Source: Shinella zoogloeoides
GTDB lineage: Bacteria; Pseudomonadota; Alphaproteobacteria; Rhizobiales; Rhizobiaceae
Assembly: GCF_030733845.1 (NCBI RefSeq)
Contig: NZ_CP132312.1
Span: 1 to 64,000, forward strand
DNA length: 64,000 nt
Direction: 5' to 3'
How positions within the stretch are numbered: the stretch's first letter is position 1; each line of letters starts with the position of its first letter. Both the position numbers and the translations under genes were made by a program. The notes below the pieces were generated by a model that saw only the letters and a list, made by a program, of their open reading frames with translations, was not told the DNA's origin and searched no databases. This document shows positions 53,842 to 63,118 of the stretch, in pieces.

Positions 53842-54911
53842 GCGGCGCACATCGCCTCCGGCGCATATTGGTCCGCGAGCTGTTGTCCGGCGGATGCGAG
53901 AGCTGTCGCAAGCGCGGGTCGCGCAAACAGTTCGGCCAAGCCGCCGGCAATGCCGTCGGCATCCGGCGGCACGAAGCGCGCTGCCGGCGCGCCCTCGCGC
54001 GTCGTCAGCACTTCGCGCAGCACGTCGAGATCGCCGGCGACGATCGGCAGGCCCGCAATTGCCGCTTCGACGGCGGCAAGACCGAAGGTCTCCGTCGTGG
54101 ATGCGAAGGCATAGGCGTCGCCGGCCGCCAGGAATTCGAAGATACGGCCCGGCGGCACCTCTCCGACGAGATGCAGGCGGCTGCGCACATGCAGGTTCTC
54201 GGCGAGGGCGGCGAGGTTGTTCTCCTCCGGTCCCGTACCGGCGATGGCAAGATGCAGGTCCGGCACGAGCGCCAGCGCGCCGACGAGCGCGGCCTGGTTC
54301 TTCGAGGCGGCGAGCCGGCCGGAGGAGACCGCGAGTCGCGCGCGCGCCGGAAGGCCGAAGGCAGCACGCGCCGCCGCCTTTTCGAAGAGCTGCGGCGCGG
54401 CCGGGACGCCGTGGTCGATGCGCTTCAGACGTTTGCGATAGGCGCGCGGAAAGGTATCGAACTGCGCCGCGGTCCAGCCCGAATTGACGACATTGGCGTG
54501 GTAGAGGCCGGCCATGCCCATCAGCTTGTCGACCTGCGTCAGCAGCCCGCGCATGCCGCGCGTCTGCGGCGCGCCGCTCTGGTTGGCGACGATCGAGCGG
54601 GCGCCGCACAGGCGGGCGGCGAGCGTTCCGGCGATATTGCCGTAGTGCTGGAAGGAGATCACCGCATCCGGCCGTGCCTTGCGCATGTAGCTGATGAGGC
54701 CGAGCACGGCGCGCATCTGTCCGGCCGGCCCGCCCGGCTTGTGGGCGAGGATGAAGTCGGCATGCGGATCGCGGTCGTAGACATCGGTCTTGCGGTAGAG
54801 GAACACGGTCCTGACATCGTGGCCGCGGGCGCGCAGCCCTTCGCCCAGCATGTCGGAGATGCGCTGCGCGCCGCCGGCCTCGGCCTGGGTCTGGACCTGC
54901 AGGATCTTCAT
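53754..54911 (-). CDS. GT4 family glycosyltransferase
   Basis: A 385-residue retaining glycosyltransferase with a GT-B fold. The N-terminal glycine-rich segment is QAEAGGAQRISDMLGEGLRARGHDV. The GT4 sugar-nucleotide region is visible as LAVSSGRLAASKNQAALVGAL, then GDAYAFASTTETFGLAAVEAAIAGLPIVA, with the E-x7-E motif (ETFGLAAVE). ATG 54911 overlaps the flippase stop (ATGA), so it is coupled with that gene. It probably adds one sugar of a repeating unit. Confidence 0.9.
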   Translation of the reverse strand: MKILQVQTQAEAGGAQRISDMLGEGLRARGHDVRTVFLYRKTDVYDRDPHADFILAHKPGGPAGQMRAVLGLISYMRKARPDAVISFQHYGNIAGTLAARLCGARSIVANQSGAPQTRGMRGLLTQVDKLMGMAGLYHANVVNSGWTAAQFDTFPRAYRKRLKRIDHGVPAAPQLFEKAAARAAFGLPARARLAVSSGRLAASKNQAALVGALALVPDLHLAIAGTGPEENNLAALAENLHVRSRLHLVGEVPPGRIFEFLAAGDAYAFASTTETFGLAAVEAAIAGLPIVAGDLDVLREVLTTREGAPAARFVPPDADGIAGGLAELFARPALATALASAGQQLADQYAPEAMCAAYEALLLHHGFGTATIPSITSSDPERLSV

Positions 54912-56269
54912 GGCCGGCCTCTCAGGATGGTGCGGACGGCCGTCGCATCCTGTCCGGCCAGGAAGCCGAAGACGGACGGGTCGATGCCGATGCGGCGGCG
55001 GGTGATGGCGGCGCCGATCACGCACCAGGCCATCATCGTTCCCGCCATACCGAGCGCGGCGCCGATGGGGCCGAGGGATGCGGTGAGGACGGCTGTCGCA
55101 CCGAGGCCGATCGCATTAACGACGACGAGCGTGCGCAAGAGCGCCCGCTGCAGGCCGGTCAACTGCATGACGAGCTCCGTCGGCCCGCAGGCGGTGCCGA
55201 CGAGCGCGCCGAGGCCGAGGACGATCAGCGCCGCGTGCATGGTGCCGGTCGCGTAGGCGGGGTCGAAGACGGCGAGGATGGACCGGCCGAGGAACACGTA
55301 GACCGTAAGCATGAAGAGTGCCACCGCGAAACCGGCGATGGCGGCGAGGCCGACGATGCGCTGGACATGCGCATGGTCGCCGCGGTGGAAGGTGCCGGCG
55401 ATCTGCGGGGCGAGCGCCTGGTTGATGCCGTTGAGCGCCAGCACGGCGAGGCGCATGACCCGGTCGGCGACGAAGATCGCGCCGGCCGCCTCCGGCCCGA
55501 GGATGGCGGCGACCAGCAGGGTACTCGCCTGCCCGAGCGCGGGCGGCAGGGCCGTGACGCCCCACAGGCCGAGCGTCACGGTTTTAAATTCCGCCTTCTG
55601 CGCGTCGGTGAGCGGCCCGCGCGGCATGCGGTGCGTGTCGCGCAGGAGCACAAGCGTCTGCGGCATGACGCACAGGAGAAGCAGCACGGCGGCAAGCCAG
55701 GTCGCAGTGACCGCGCCGATCTCGGAGGAAATAAGGCCCGACCCGGCGAAGGCGGCGATGGTCAGCACGCGCCAGACGATGTCGCGCGGCAGGAGGCTGC
55801 CGATGAGGATATTCTTGGCGCGCAAGGCGCAGGAGGTGAATTCCGACCAGCCGAGCGCGAAGGTCAAGCCCGCGGTGGCAAGGCAGAGCGGCCGCCATTC
55901 CGCGACGCCGCCGCCGATGCCGGGCAGGAAGCCTGCCGCCGCCACAAGGAGGGTGGAGACGGCAATGCCTGCAAGGCAAACCCGGATGGCCCGGGCCATC
56001 AGTCCGTTGGCGGAAGCGATGTCGCCGCCATCGGCATATTGCGGCCAGAAGCGCATGACGGCCGCGTGCTGGCCGATGAGCGAGAAGAAGGAGACGAGGC
56101 TGGCGCCCGCATAGGCGGTGCTGAAAAGACCGAACTGCCGCTGGTCCGTTACCACCGCCGCCACCACGAAGAGCAGGAAGGTCAGGCCGGCGCTTGCCAG
56201 CTTGATGATCCCGGCGGCTGCGCCGTTGCGGGCGAGCTTGCGGATCGGGTTTCTTTCGGCCTTGTTCAC
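54908..56269 (-). CDS. Polysaccharide flippase (Wzx/MOP superfamily)
   Basis: A 453-residue membrane protein with about 12 hydrophobic helices, starting IIKLASAGLTFLLFVVAAVVT. It would flip lipid-linked oligosaccharide across the inner membrane for a surface polysaccharide. A GTG at 56269 with CAGGA in front fits the family N-terminus (NKAERNPIRKLARNG); ATG 56311 would add a short extension. It is followed by the coupled GT4 gene and preceded by the WecG-type transferase on the same strand. Confidence 0.87.
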   Translation of the reverse strand: MNKAERNPIRKLARNGAAAGIIKLASAGLTFLLFVVAAVVTDQRQFGLFSTAYAGASLVSFFSLIGQHAAVMRFWPQYADGGDIASANGLMARAIRVCLAGIAVSTLLVAAAGFLPGIGGGVAEWRPLCLATAGLTFALGWSEFTSCALRAKNILIGSLLPRDIVWRVLTIAAFAGSGLISSEIGAVTATWLAAVLLLLCVMPQTLVLLRDTHRMPRGPLTDAQKAEFKTVTLGLWGVTALPPALGQASTLLVAAILGPEAAGAIFVADRVMRLAVLALNGINQALAPQIAGTFHRGDHAHVQRIVGLAAIAGFAVALFMLTVYVFLGRSILAVFDPAYATGTMHAALIVLGLGALVGTACGPTELVMQLTGLQRALLRTLVVVNAIGLGATAVLTASLGPIGAALGMAGTMMAWCVIGAAITRRRIGIDPSVFGFLAGQDATAVRTILRGRP

Positions 56270-56328
56270 GGCGCGTCCTGTTGACTGAGGTGAGCGGAAA
56301 TATGCGTTCATTGCGTGTTTTGTCCGAG

Positions 56329-57240
56329 CTACCGCGAATAGCGCAGGATGACGTAGAGGGCGTGGGGATTGGTCGTCAGGTAGCGCCACAGCAGGCGGCG
56401 CGGTTCCACCGACGCGCGCCAGAGCCATTCGAAACCGGCATTCTGTACCCAGAGGGGCGCGCGCCGGGTCTTTCCAGCCAGATGGTCGAGCAGTCCGCCG
56501 GCCGTCTTGATGACGCCGACACGGCCGAGCCGGGCAGCGAAGTCGCGCACGAATAATTGTTCGCGCGGGACGCCGAGCCCCAGCCAGAGGATATCCGGCC
56601 CGAGCGCGTTGATCTCGTCGATCTTCCGGTCCAGCGCTTCTCCGGTCAGGTAGCCGTGGCAGTAGCCGGCGATGGTGAGTCCGGGATAGAGCCGCCGCAC
56701 GGCGGCCACGGCCTTGCTGTTTTCCTTCTCGTTCGCGCCGAAGAGATAGAATGTGATGCGTTCCCGCTCGGCCTGCCGCGCCACGTCATGAAAGAGGTCG
56801 GTCGTCGCGACGCGCTCGGGCAGCCTTTGGCGGCACAGAAAGCGCGAGGCGAAGACCAGCGGCTGGCCATCGGCGAGGATCTGATCGGCCTCGCGGAAGA
56901 GGCCCGCAATGGTGCTGTTCGAATGGACCCGGGCGAGGACCTCGCCATTCGCCGAGGTTGAGTAGAAGGGGCGCTCGCCCCGCCGCCGCGCCGCGGCGAT
57001 CATCAGCGCGGCCGCCGCCTGGCGATCGACCGCCGTAATCGCAAGGCCGCCGATCAGCGCCTGGGGTGCCGGAGGCGGCGTTTTCGCCCGGAGATGGCTC
57101 GTGTCCGCATGGTCCGACACTGTCTCCTGTGCCTCGAAATCGGACGCCGGGCAAAGCGCCGGCGGCACGACTATTATTCTACCATTGGATGCATTTCCTG
57201 CTGCATCGCGGTTGTTTGCGTCTCTTTCGAAATCGACCAT
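56329..57240 (-). CDS. WecG/TagA/CpsF family glycosyltransferase
   Basis: A 303-residue GT26 transferase, the type that adds N-acetylmannosaminuronic acid or a related sugar to lipid-linked precursors. Conserved elements include FYSTSANGEVLARV, ADGQPLVFASR (with the catalytic-type Asp), FYLFGANEKENSKAVAAV, LWLGLGVPREQLFVRDF, and AGFEWLWRASVEPRRLLWRYL at the C-terminus. A N-terminal extension of about 55 residues looks non-conserved; the start is therefore not certain. It begins the minus-strand polysaccharide operon. Confidence 0.88.
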   Translation of the reverse strand: MVDFERDANNRDAAGNASNGRIIVVPPALCPASDFEAQETVSDHADTSHLRAKTPPPAPQALIGGLAITAVDRQAAAALMIAAARRRGERPFYSTSANGEVLARVHSNSTIAGLFREADQILADGQPLVFASRFLCRQRLPERVATTDLFHDVARQAERERITFYLFGANEKENSKAVAAVRRLYPGLTIAGYCHGYLTGEALDRKIDEINALGPDILWLGLGVPREQLFVRDFAARLGRVGVIKTAGGLLDHLAGKTRRAPLWVQNAGFEWLWRASVEPRRLLWRYLTTNPHALYVILRYSR

Positions 57241-57653
57241 GCTTTATCACCTCCGGTTGAGATGATTTAGCGCATGCGACCATAGGAGTTAAGCGAATCG
57301 TAAATAGTTGGTTAACTTATAACGGGAGTTAATTTTTAATAAACATCCTTTGATTGCATTGACGAGCAAGCCAAGCTTTGTATTTTGGCGAAAATACCAT
57401 TCTAAAACAATTAGATGTGTGAGATGCAACCGGCTGCATTTCTGCGAGGCAGCCTCATGGCGTCCAGTGAGTCCGAATTACAATCCAAATTCGGGCGTTA
57501 CCCGCGGGAGGCGAGCGCGGCGACGTGCGCAGCTCTGCGCAAGCGCCACTACGTTCGCTGATTGTGCCTCTAGGTTGTAAATGCGATCGAGAGAGCCGAT
57601 AGGCCGGCAGGCGACAAGTCGTGAAGCTTTGTGGCTTCTTGATCCTTGCGGCG
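57241..57653. other. 413-bp intergenic region upstream of the polysaccharide operon
   Basis: An AT-rich region (notably 57290-57420) with no convincing gene. It should hold the promoter for the minus-strand polysaccharide genes. Short plus-strand frames here lack a ribosome binding site and are not coding. The XRE-cupin gene ends at its right edge. Confidence 0.5.
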
Positions 57654-58247
57654 TTACGGGAAAAGCGGCTGCGTGCGGATCCACAGTTCCAGCGTGGTCT
57701 CGGTGCCGAGCGTCGCGGAGCGGTGGGGCAGATGCGACTGGAAATGCAGGGAGTCGCCCTTGTTGAGGATGTGACGCTCGCCGTCTATCTCCAGCAGCAT
57801 GCTGCCTTCGAGGACATAGACGAAGTCCTCCCCCTTGTTGTGCATGATCTCCGAGACATGGCCGGGCGGGCGGCGCACGAGGGTCGGATGCAGCTTCGCG
57901 TCCGGGAACGCGGCGCCCAGGAATTCGTAGGTGCGCCTGGTGTCGCCCAGGCTGAAGGCCTCCCGCTTGCCGTGGCGCGACACGGTTCCCGATTGTTGCG
58001 GCGGCTTGACGAAGGTGTCGATGCTTGTGCCGAGCGCCTCAGCAATGTTGCAGAGCGAGGCCAGCGAGGGCGTCGAGGCGCCGCGCTCGATCTGGGACAG
58101 GAAGCCGATGGAAAGGCCGACGCGGTCGGCCACCTGCTGCAGCGTCATGTCGATGGCGCGGCGGCGCTTGCGGATCTTCTTGCCGAGGGTTTCTTCCGCG
58201 ACGCTGTCTGTCACGTCTGCCTGCCTCGCTTTCGGTTCTGACGACAT
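57654..58247 (-). CDS. XRE-family regulator with cupin domain
   Basis: A 197-residue protein with an N-terminal HTH_3 at residues 21-78 (LGKKIRKRRRAIDMTLQQVADRVGLS, GFLSQIERGASTPSLASLCNIAEAL) and a C-terminal cupin_2 at about 115-190 (HNKGEDFVYVLEGSMLLEIDGERHILNKGDSLHFQSHLPHR). This is the PuuR/ClgR-like sensor type that binds a small ligand in the cupin. It is divergent, across 233 bp, from the peptide-type ABC operon, its probable target. Confidence 0.9.
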   Translation of the reverse strand: MSSEPKARQADVTDSVAEETLGKKIRKRRRAIDMTLQQVADRVGLSIGFLSQIERGASTPSLASLCNIAEALGTSIDTFVKPPQQSGTVSRHGKREAFSLGDTRRTYEFLGAAFPDAKLHPTLVRRPPGHVSEIMHNKGEDFVYVLEGSMLLEIDGERHILNKGDSLHFQSHLPHRSATLGTETTLELWIRTQPLFP

Positions 58248-58480
58248 TGGAAAACCTGGTTTGCCGCGTGGATGATCTGCTCAAGATATGAGGCAAGCCA
58301 TCTGCGATGTCGATCGGCGAAACCGGGCCTTGCCGGGGTTTTTGCTGCATCGAACCAAGCCGGTTCGTCCGCTTCTGCCGCCTGTAGAAATTTCACTACC
58401 GAACTTTAATTTCTTTTGCAATGCTTCAATTTTTGAGTAATGACTTCACGATCTGAGATGGGAACTCGAGGGAGGAGCCA

Positions 58481-60226
58481 ATGCGCATGTACAGGAACGG
58501 AATGCCTCTGATGGCGTCGGTCGCCGTGGTCGCGATGCTTGCGGCCGGTGGCGCATTGGCGCAGGAGGAGCCGCAGGTCGGCGGCGTGCTGCGCATCCTG
58601 GCGACGGGCGAGCCCGACCACATGGATCCGGCGCTGGCCGGCATGGTGCCCACCAACAATCTCATGCGCGCCATTTCCCGGCAGCTGGTGAGCTACGAGG
58701 CCTCCAATGACGCCGAAGTGGCGATCAAGCCGGTCGGGGACCTTGCGACCGAGGTGCCGCAGCCGGCCGAGGAGGGTCTCACCTATACGTTCAAGCTGCG
58801 CGAAGGCGCGATGTGGAATGCGCCTTCCGGGGCGCGCCAGGTCACGTCGGCCGATGTCGAGCGTGGTTTCAAGCGCCTGTGCAATCCGCATATGCAGGCG
58901 TCGACGCTGACCTATTTCACGGCGCTGATCTCCGGCCTCGGCGAGTTCTGCGACGGTTTCTCCAAGGTCGAGCCGACGGTGGAGGCCATGAAGGCCTATA
59001 TCGAGGGCAACGACGTTTCCGGCATCGAGACGCCTGACGATGCGACCGTGGTCTTCAAGCTCAAGGAGCGTGCCGGCGATTTCGTCTACATGCTCTCGCT
59101 GCCGATGCCCGCCGCGGCGGCGATCGAAACGCTGGACTACATTCCCGACAGCCCGGACTACCGCGCCAACTTCGTCGGCAACGGTCCCTATACGATCGGC
59201 GAATACACGCCCGATACCAGCCTGAAGCTCGTGCGCAATCCGGCCTGGAAGGCCGAGAGCGACCAGCTGCGCAAGGCCTATGTCGAGGAGATCGACATCA
59301 CCATGGGTCTCCAGGCCGATGCGATCATGCAGCAGCTTCAGTCGGGCGACGCGGATCTCGCCTACGACATCAACGTACCGACCGCGATCCTGGCGACGCT
59401 GGCCGCCACGGGTGACGAGAAACTGACGGCCATGTCCGCCGGCAACACGAACTTCCTGTTCATCAACACGGTATCGGACAACAACAAGGGCGCGCTGAAG
59501 GATCTGCGCGTTCGCCAGGCGCTGCAATATGCCGTGGACAAGGCGGCGATCGTCCAGCAATGGGGCGGCGCGACCGTCGCCGAGCCCGCGAACGGCATCT
59601 TCGGCATCGGCGTTCTCGGCCACCACAAGTTCGATCTCTATCCCTCGCCGGATGCGAAGGGCGATCCGGAAAAGGCGAAGGCCCTGCTGGCAGAAGCCGG
59701 CTTCCCTGATGGTATCACGCTGAAGATGCCCTATCGCAACAAGGATCTCGAAGTGGCGACCGCCGCGACGATCCAGGCCAGCATGGCGCGTGCCGGCATC
59801 ACGCTGGAAATGACCCCGGTGACGGCGGCCGACTACTATTCCAAGTTCATGACCAACCCGGTCAACACCAAGGAGGGGACCTGGGACATCGCGCCGGTCG
59901 GCTGGACGCCGGACTGGGTCGGCGGCGCGGCACGCTCCGTCTTCCAGCCGCAATTCACCTTCGACGGCACGCACCAGACCTACAACTACACCGACTACAA
60001 CAATCCGAAGGCCAACGAGATCGCCGCGCGGGCGATCAACGCGACCACGCCGGAAGAGACGGGCAAGCTGTGGGCCGAGGTGGACGAGCTGGTGATGGCC
60101 GATGCGCCGGTCGTGCCGCTGATCGCCAACAAGAACCCGCGCTATCGCAGCGAGGCCGTGAAGAACTTCCTGCCCTATGCGCTGGGCGTCGAGGGCGACT
60201 GGACGAACCTCTGGCTGGAGCGCTGA
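58481..60226 (+). CDS. Peptide/nickel-type ABC transporter substrate-binding protein (SBP_bac_5)
   Basis: A 581-residue periplasmic protein. The signal peptide ends at GALA before QEEPQVGG (about residue 27). The SBP_bac_5 core shows GVLRILATGEPDHMDPAL, YTFKLREGAMWNAPSG, GNGPYTIGEYTP, VRQALQYAVDKAAIVQQ and PADY-type segments. GGGAGGAGCC precedes the ATG. It leads an operon with a fused ATPase and two permeases. Ligand could be an oligopeptide, opine-like compound or amine; the cupin regulator suggests a small metabolite. Confidence 0.92.
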   Translation: MRMYRNGMPLMASVAVVAMLAAGGALAQEEPQVGGVLRILATGEPDHMDPALAGMVPTNNLMRAISRQLVSYEASNDAEVAIKPVGDLATEVPQPAEEGLTYTFKLREGAMWNAPSGARQVTSADVERGFKRLCNPHMQASTLTYFTALISGLGEFCDGFSKVEPTVEAMKAYIEGNDVSGIETPDDATVVFKLKERAGDFVYMLSLPMPAAAAIETLDYIPDSPDYRANFVGNGPYTIGEYTPDTSLKLVRNPAWKAESDQLRKAYVEEIDITMGLQADAIMQQLQSGDADLAYDINVPTAILATLAATGDEKLTAMSAGNTNFLFINTVSDNNKGALKDLRVRQALQYAVDKAAIVQQWGGATVAEPANGIFGIGVLGHHKFDLYPSPDAKGDPEKAKALLAEAGFPDGITLKMPYRNKDLEVATAATIQASMARAGITLEMTPVTAADYYSKFMTNPVNTKEGTWDIAPVGWTPDWVGGAARSVFQPQFTFDGTHQTYNYTDYNNPKANEIAARAINATTPEETGKLWAEVDELVMADAPVVPLIANKNPRYRSEAVKNFLPYALGVEGDWTNLWLER

Positions 60227-60242
60227 GCGCCATGCCTCTTTG

Positions 60243-60269
60243 CCGGCGTCGCGGTTCTCGCGGCGCCGG
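60243..60269 (+). terminator. GC-rich hairpin after the peptide-type SBP gene
   Basis: CCGGCG and CGCG (60243-60253) pair with CGCG and CGCCGG (60259-60269) around a GTTCT loop, interrupted by one mismatch. It lies 17 bp after the stop and upstream of the ATPase ribosome binding site; probably a partial terminator or mRNA stabiliser. Confidence 0.55.
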
Positions 60270-60302
60270 ACCATCTTCCGTCAGAAGAAAACAGGGTCGG
60301 CT

Positions 60303-62153
60303 GTGACCATTCTCGAAGCCAAGGGTCTTACCGTAGACATCCCGACCGAGGACGGGGTGGTGCATGCGGTGTGCAACGTCTCGTTTTCCGTCCGGCCAGG
60401 CTCGTTGTTCGGCATCGCCGGGGAATCCGGCTCCGGCAAGAGCGTGCTCACGCAGGCCGTGACGGGGCTGCTCGCCAATGCGGAAATCGGCGGCGAGGTG
60501 CTCTTCGAGGGGCGAAACCTGGTCGGCCTGCCGCAGGAGGAGATGCGCCGGCTGCGGGGCGGGCGCATCGGCATGATCTTCCAGGACCCGCTCTCCAGCC
60601 TGCATCCGTTCTACACGATCGGCGCGCAGATCGCCGAGATGGTGCACGCACATGAGAAGGTGAGCGCGGCCGAGGCGCGGGCGCGGGTGATCGACATGCT
60701 CGGCAAGGTCGGCATCCCGTCGCCGGCCGACCGGTTCGACGACTATCCTCATCAATTCTCCGGCGGCATGCGTCAGCGCGTGATGATCGCCATGGCGCTC
60801 ATCCTGAAGCCGGCGCTCGTCATCGCCGATGAGCCGACGACGGCGCTCGACGTGACGGTGCAGGCGCAGATCGTATCGCTGCTTGATGCGATGCGGCGGG
60901 ATTTCGGCACGACGGTCATCCTCATCACCCACGATCTGGGGCTGCTGTCGAGCGTCGCCGACGACGTCATGGTGATGTATGCCGGCCATCGGCTGGAATA
61001 CGGGCGCGCCGCCGACGTGTTTCGCCGGCCGGCCCATCCTTACACCGCGGGCCTCCTGCGCTCCACGCCTGCGAGCTACCGGCCGGGCACGGAGCTCGCC
61101 CCGATAAGCGGCCGGCCGCCGAGCCTGCTCGCAACGCCCGCTGGCTGCGTTTTCGCGCCGCGCTGCGCCGAGGCGCTGCCGCGCTGTTCGAACGAGCCGC
61201 CGCCGCTGCGCCTCTATAGCGACGGAGTGGAATCCCTCTGTTGGCTGGAGGAGGGGGCCGGAAAGGCAAGGCCTGCGGCCAAAGCGGTTGCTGCCCCTGT
61301 GCAGGCGGTTGCCGCCGAACCGGTCGCGGAAATCGAGGATGTGCGCCTGACCTATCAGATCGGCAGCTTCTTCGGTCCAAAGCGGTCGCTCGACGTGCTC
61401 AAAGGCATAGACCTGACCATCGGGCGGGGCGAGACCGTGGGCCTTGTCGGCGAGAGCGGCTGCGGGAAATCGACGCTCGCCCGCATCGTCGCGGGCCTCA
61501 CGCCGGCGACGTCCGGCCGCGTCCGGGTGCTCGGCCGCGACATGGGCGCGCTCGACGCCCGGCAATGGCGGGAGATGCGCCAGCAGGTCCAGCTCGTGTT
61601 CCAGGATCCGTTCGGCTCGCTGAACCCGCGTCGGCGCGTGGGCGCCATCATCGGCGATCCCTTCCGCCTGCATGGCATCGCCTCCGGCGAGGCGCGCCGG
61701 GCCAAGGTGCGCGAGCTGATGGAGATCGTCGGGCTCAACCCCGAGCACTATAACCGCTTCCCCTCGGAATTCTCCGGTGGCCAGCGCCAGCGGATCGGCA
61801 TCGCGCGGGCCCTGGCGCTGAATCCGGGACTGATCATCTGCGACGAGCCGGTCTCGGCGCTGGACGTGTCGATCCAGGCGCAGGTGCTGAACCTGCTGCG
61901 CCGCCTTCAGCGTGAACTGGGCCTGACCTATCTTTTCATCTCCCACGACCTCTCGGTCGTGCGCCATGTGTGTGATCGCATCGCCGTCATGCAGGGCGGC
62001 AGGATCGTCGAGCTGGAGACCGCCGAGCGATTGTTCGCCGCCCCGCAGCACCCCTATACGAAGACGCTGCTGGCGGCGTCCAAGACGATCCCTGTCTTCG
62101 AGGAGAAGGAACGGCGCTCACTGGTCGAAACGCGGCTGCAGGTGGCATCATGA
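60303..62153 (+). CDS. ABC transporter ATPase, fused DppD-DppF type
   Basis: A 616-residue protein holding two ATPase domains in one chain. The first has Walker A GESGSGKSV (40-48) and signature FSGGMRQRV (about 153); the second has Walker A GESGCGKST (about 383-391) and signature FSGGQRQRI (about 490). The linker carries the CVFAPRCAEALPRC-type oligopeptide ATPase tail of the first domain. A GTG start at 60303 follows ACAGGGTCGGCT. The last 4 bp overlap the next gene start (ATGA). It powers the importer alone as a pseudo-dimer. Confidence 0.9.
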   Translation: MTILEAKGLTVDIPTEDGVVHAVCNVSFSVRPGSLFGIAGESGSGKSVLTQAVTGLLANAEIGGEVLFEGRNLVGLPQEEMRRLRGGRIGMIFQDPLSSLHPFYTIGAQIAEMVHAHEKVSAAEARARVIDMLGKVGIPSPADRFDDYPHQFSGGMRQRVMIAMALILKPALVIADEPTTALDVTVQAQIVSLLDAMRRDFGTTVILITHDLGLLSSVADDVMVMYAGHRLEYGRAADVFRRPAHPYTAGLLRSTPASYRPGTELAPISGRPPSLLATPAGCVFAPRCAEALPRCSNEPPPLRLYSDGVESLCWLEEGAGKARPAAKAVAAPVQAVAAEPVAEIEDVRLTYQIGSFFGPKRSLDVLKGIDLTIGRGETVGLVGESGCGKSTLARIVAGLTPATSGRVRVLGRDMGALDARQWREMRQQVQLVFQDPFGSLNPRRRVGAIIGDPFRLHGIASGEARRAKVRELMEIVGLNPEHYNRFPSEFSGGQRQRIGIARALALNPGLIICDEPVSALDVSIQAQVLNLLRRLQRELGLTYLFISHDLSVVRHVCDRIAVMQGGRIVELETAERLFAAPQHPYTKTLLAASKTIPVFEEKERRSLVETRLQVAS

Positions 62154-63118
62154 GCGAAAGCGTGGCGAAAGAACCGCTTGCGGAAAGCGAAATCGTCCAG
62201 CGCGGCTCCTTCGAGCTGACGCTGCGGCGGCTGAGGCGCGACAAGGCGAGCATGATGGCCTTCACCGTCATCCTTGCAATCATTCTCCTTGCCGTCGGCG
62301 CGCCGCTGGTCGCCGCGATGACCGGTCATTCGCCGATCGAGCAGTTCCGCGATACCGGTCTTTCGCCGGCGGGCATTCCCGTCGGGCCGGGAGCGGAATT
62401 CTGGCTCGGCACGGACCAGCTCGGCCGCGACGTGCTGGTGCGCCTTGCCTACGGCGCGCAGGTCTCGCTGCTCGTCGGGGTCTTCGCCTCGCTGATCGCC
62501 TCGTTCATCGCGGTCGTCATCGGCACGACGGCCGGCTATTTCGGCGGCACGGTCGATCTCGTCCTCAGCCGCGTCACCGACCTCGTGATGAGCGTGCCGT
62601 TCCTGCTGTGCGCGCTCGCGCTGGTTTCCGCCTTCGGGCCGAGCCTTACCCTCAGCGTCGCCGTCATCGTGTTCTTCAGCTGGGCGCCCATGGCGCGCGT
62701 CATCCGCGGTCAGGTGATCTCGCTCCGTCGGCAGGATTTCGTGCAGGCCAGCCGCTCGCTCGGCGCGGGGCCGCTGTCGATCATGGTCGTCGACATCCTG
62801 CCCAACCTCGCGGTGCCCATCATCGTCTACACCACGATGCAGATCCCCAATTCCATCGTCTTCGAGGCGACGCTCTCCTTCCTCGGCATGGGCATCGTGC
62901 CGCCGACGCCGAGCTGGGGTGGAATGCTGGCCGACGCCTCGTCCAACTCGCTCTATCTCGTCGCCTGGTGGCTGGTCTTCGTGCCCGGCACGGCGCTGCT
63001 CATGACGACGCTGGCCTTCAACATCCTGGGCGACGGCCTGCGCGATGCGCTCGATCCGAAGAGCGCGCGGACCGCCCGCCACCTGAAGCGCCGGCCGAAG
63101 GGAGCCGCAAAGCGATGA
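62150..63118 (+). CDS. Peptide-type ABC transporter permease (DppC-like)
   Basis: A 322-residue permease. A N-terminal cytoplasmic stretch with LRRLRRDKASMMAFTVILAIILL is followed by five further hydrophobic segments. The coupling loop is SLGAGPLSIMVVDILPNLAV, and the DppC-specific GTDQLGRDVLVRLAYGAQVSLLVG segment is clear. Coupled to the ATPase (ATGA) and to the next permease by a 4-bp overlap. It is unusual that the DppC-type gene precedes the DppB-type one. Confidence 0.92.
   Translation: MSESVAKEPLAESEIVQRGSFELTLRRLRRDKASMMAFTVILAIILLAVGAPLVAAMTGHSPIEQFRDTGLSPAGIPVGPGAEFWLGTDQLGRDVLVRLAYGAQVSLLVGVFASLIASFIAVVIGTTAGYFGGTVDLVLSRVTDLVMSVPFLLCALALVSAFGPSLTLSVAVIVFFSWAPMARVIRGQVISLRRQDFVQASRSLGAGPLSIMVVDILPNLAVPIIVYTTMQIPNSIVFEATLSFLGMGIVPPTPSWGGMLADASSNSLYLVAWWLVFVPGTALLMTTLAFNILGDGLRDALDPKSARTARHLKRRPKGAAKR

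Noticed and set aside
57350..57580. Possible small gene in the 57241-57653 gap
   Set aside because: No ribosome binding site, AT-rich start region and no conserved-looking features.
58406..62051. Long minus-strand frames opposite the peptide ABC operon
   Set aside because: Antisense to SBP and ATPase genes with clear motifs; the translations are Arg/His-rich shadows.
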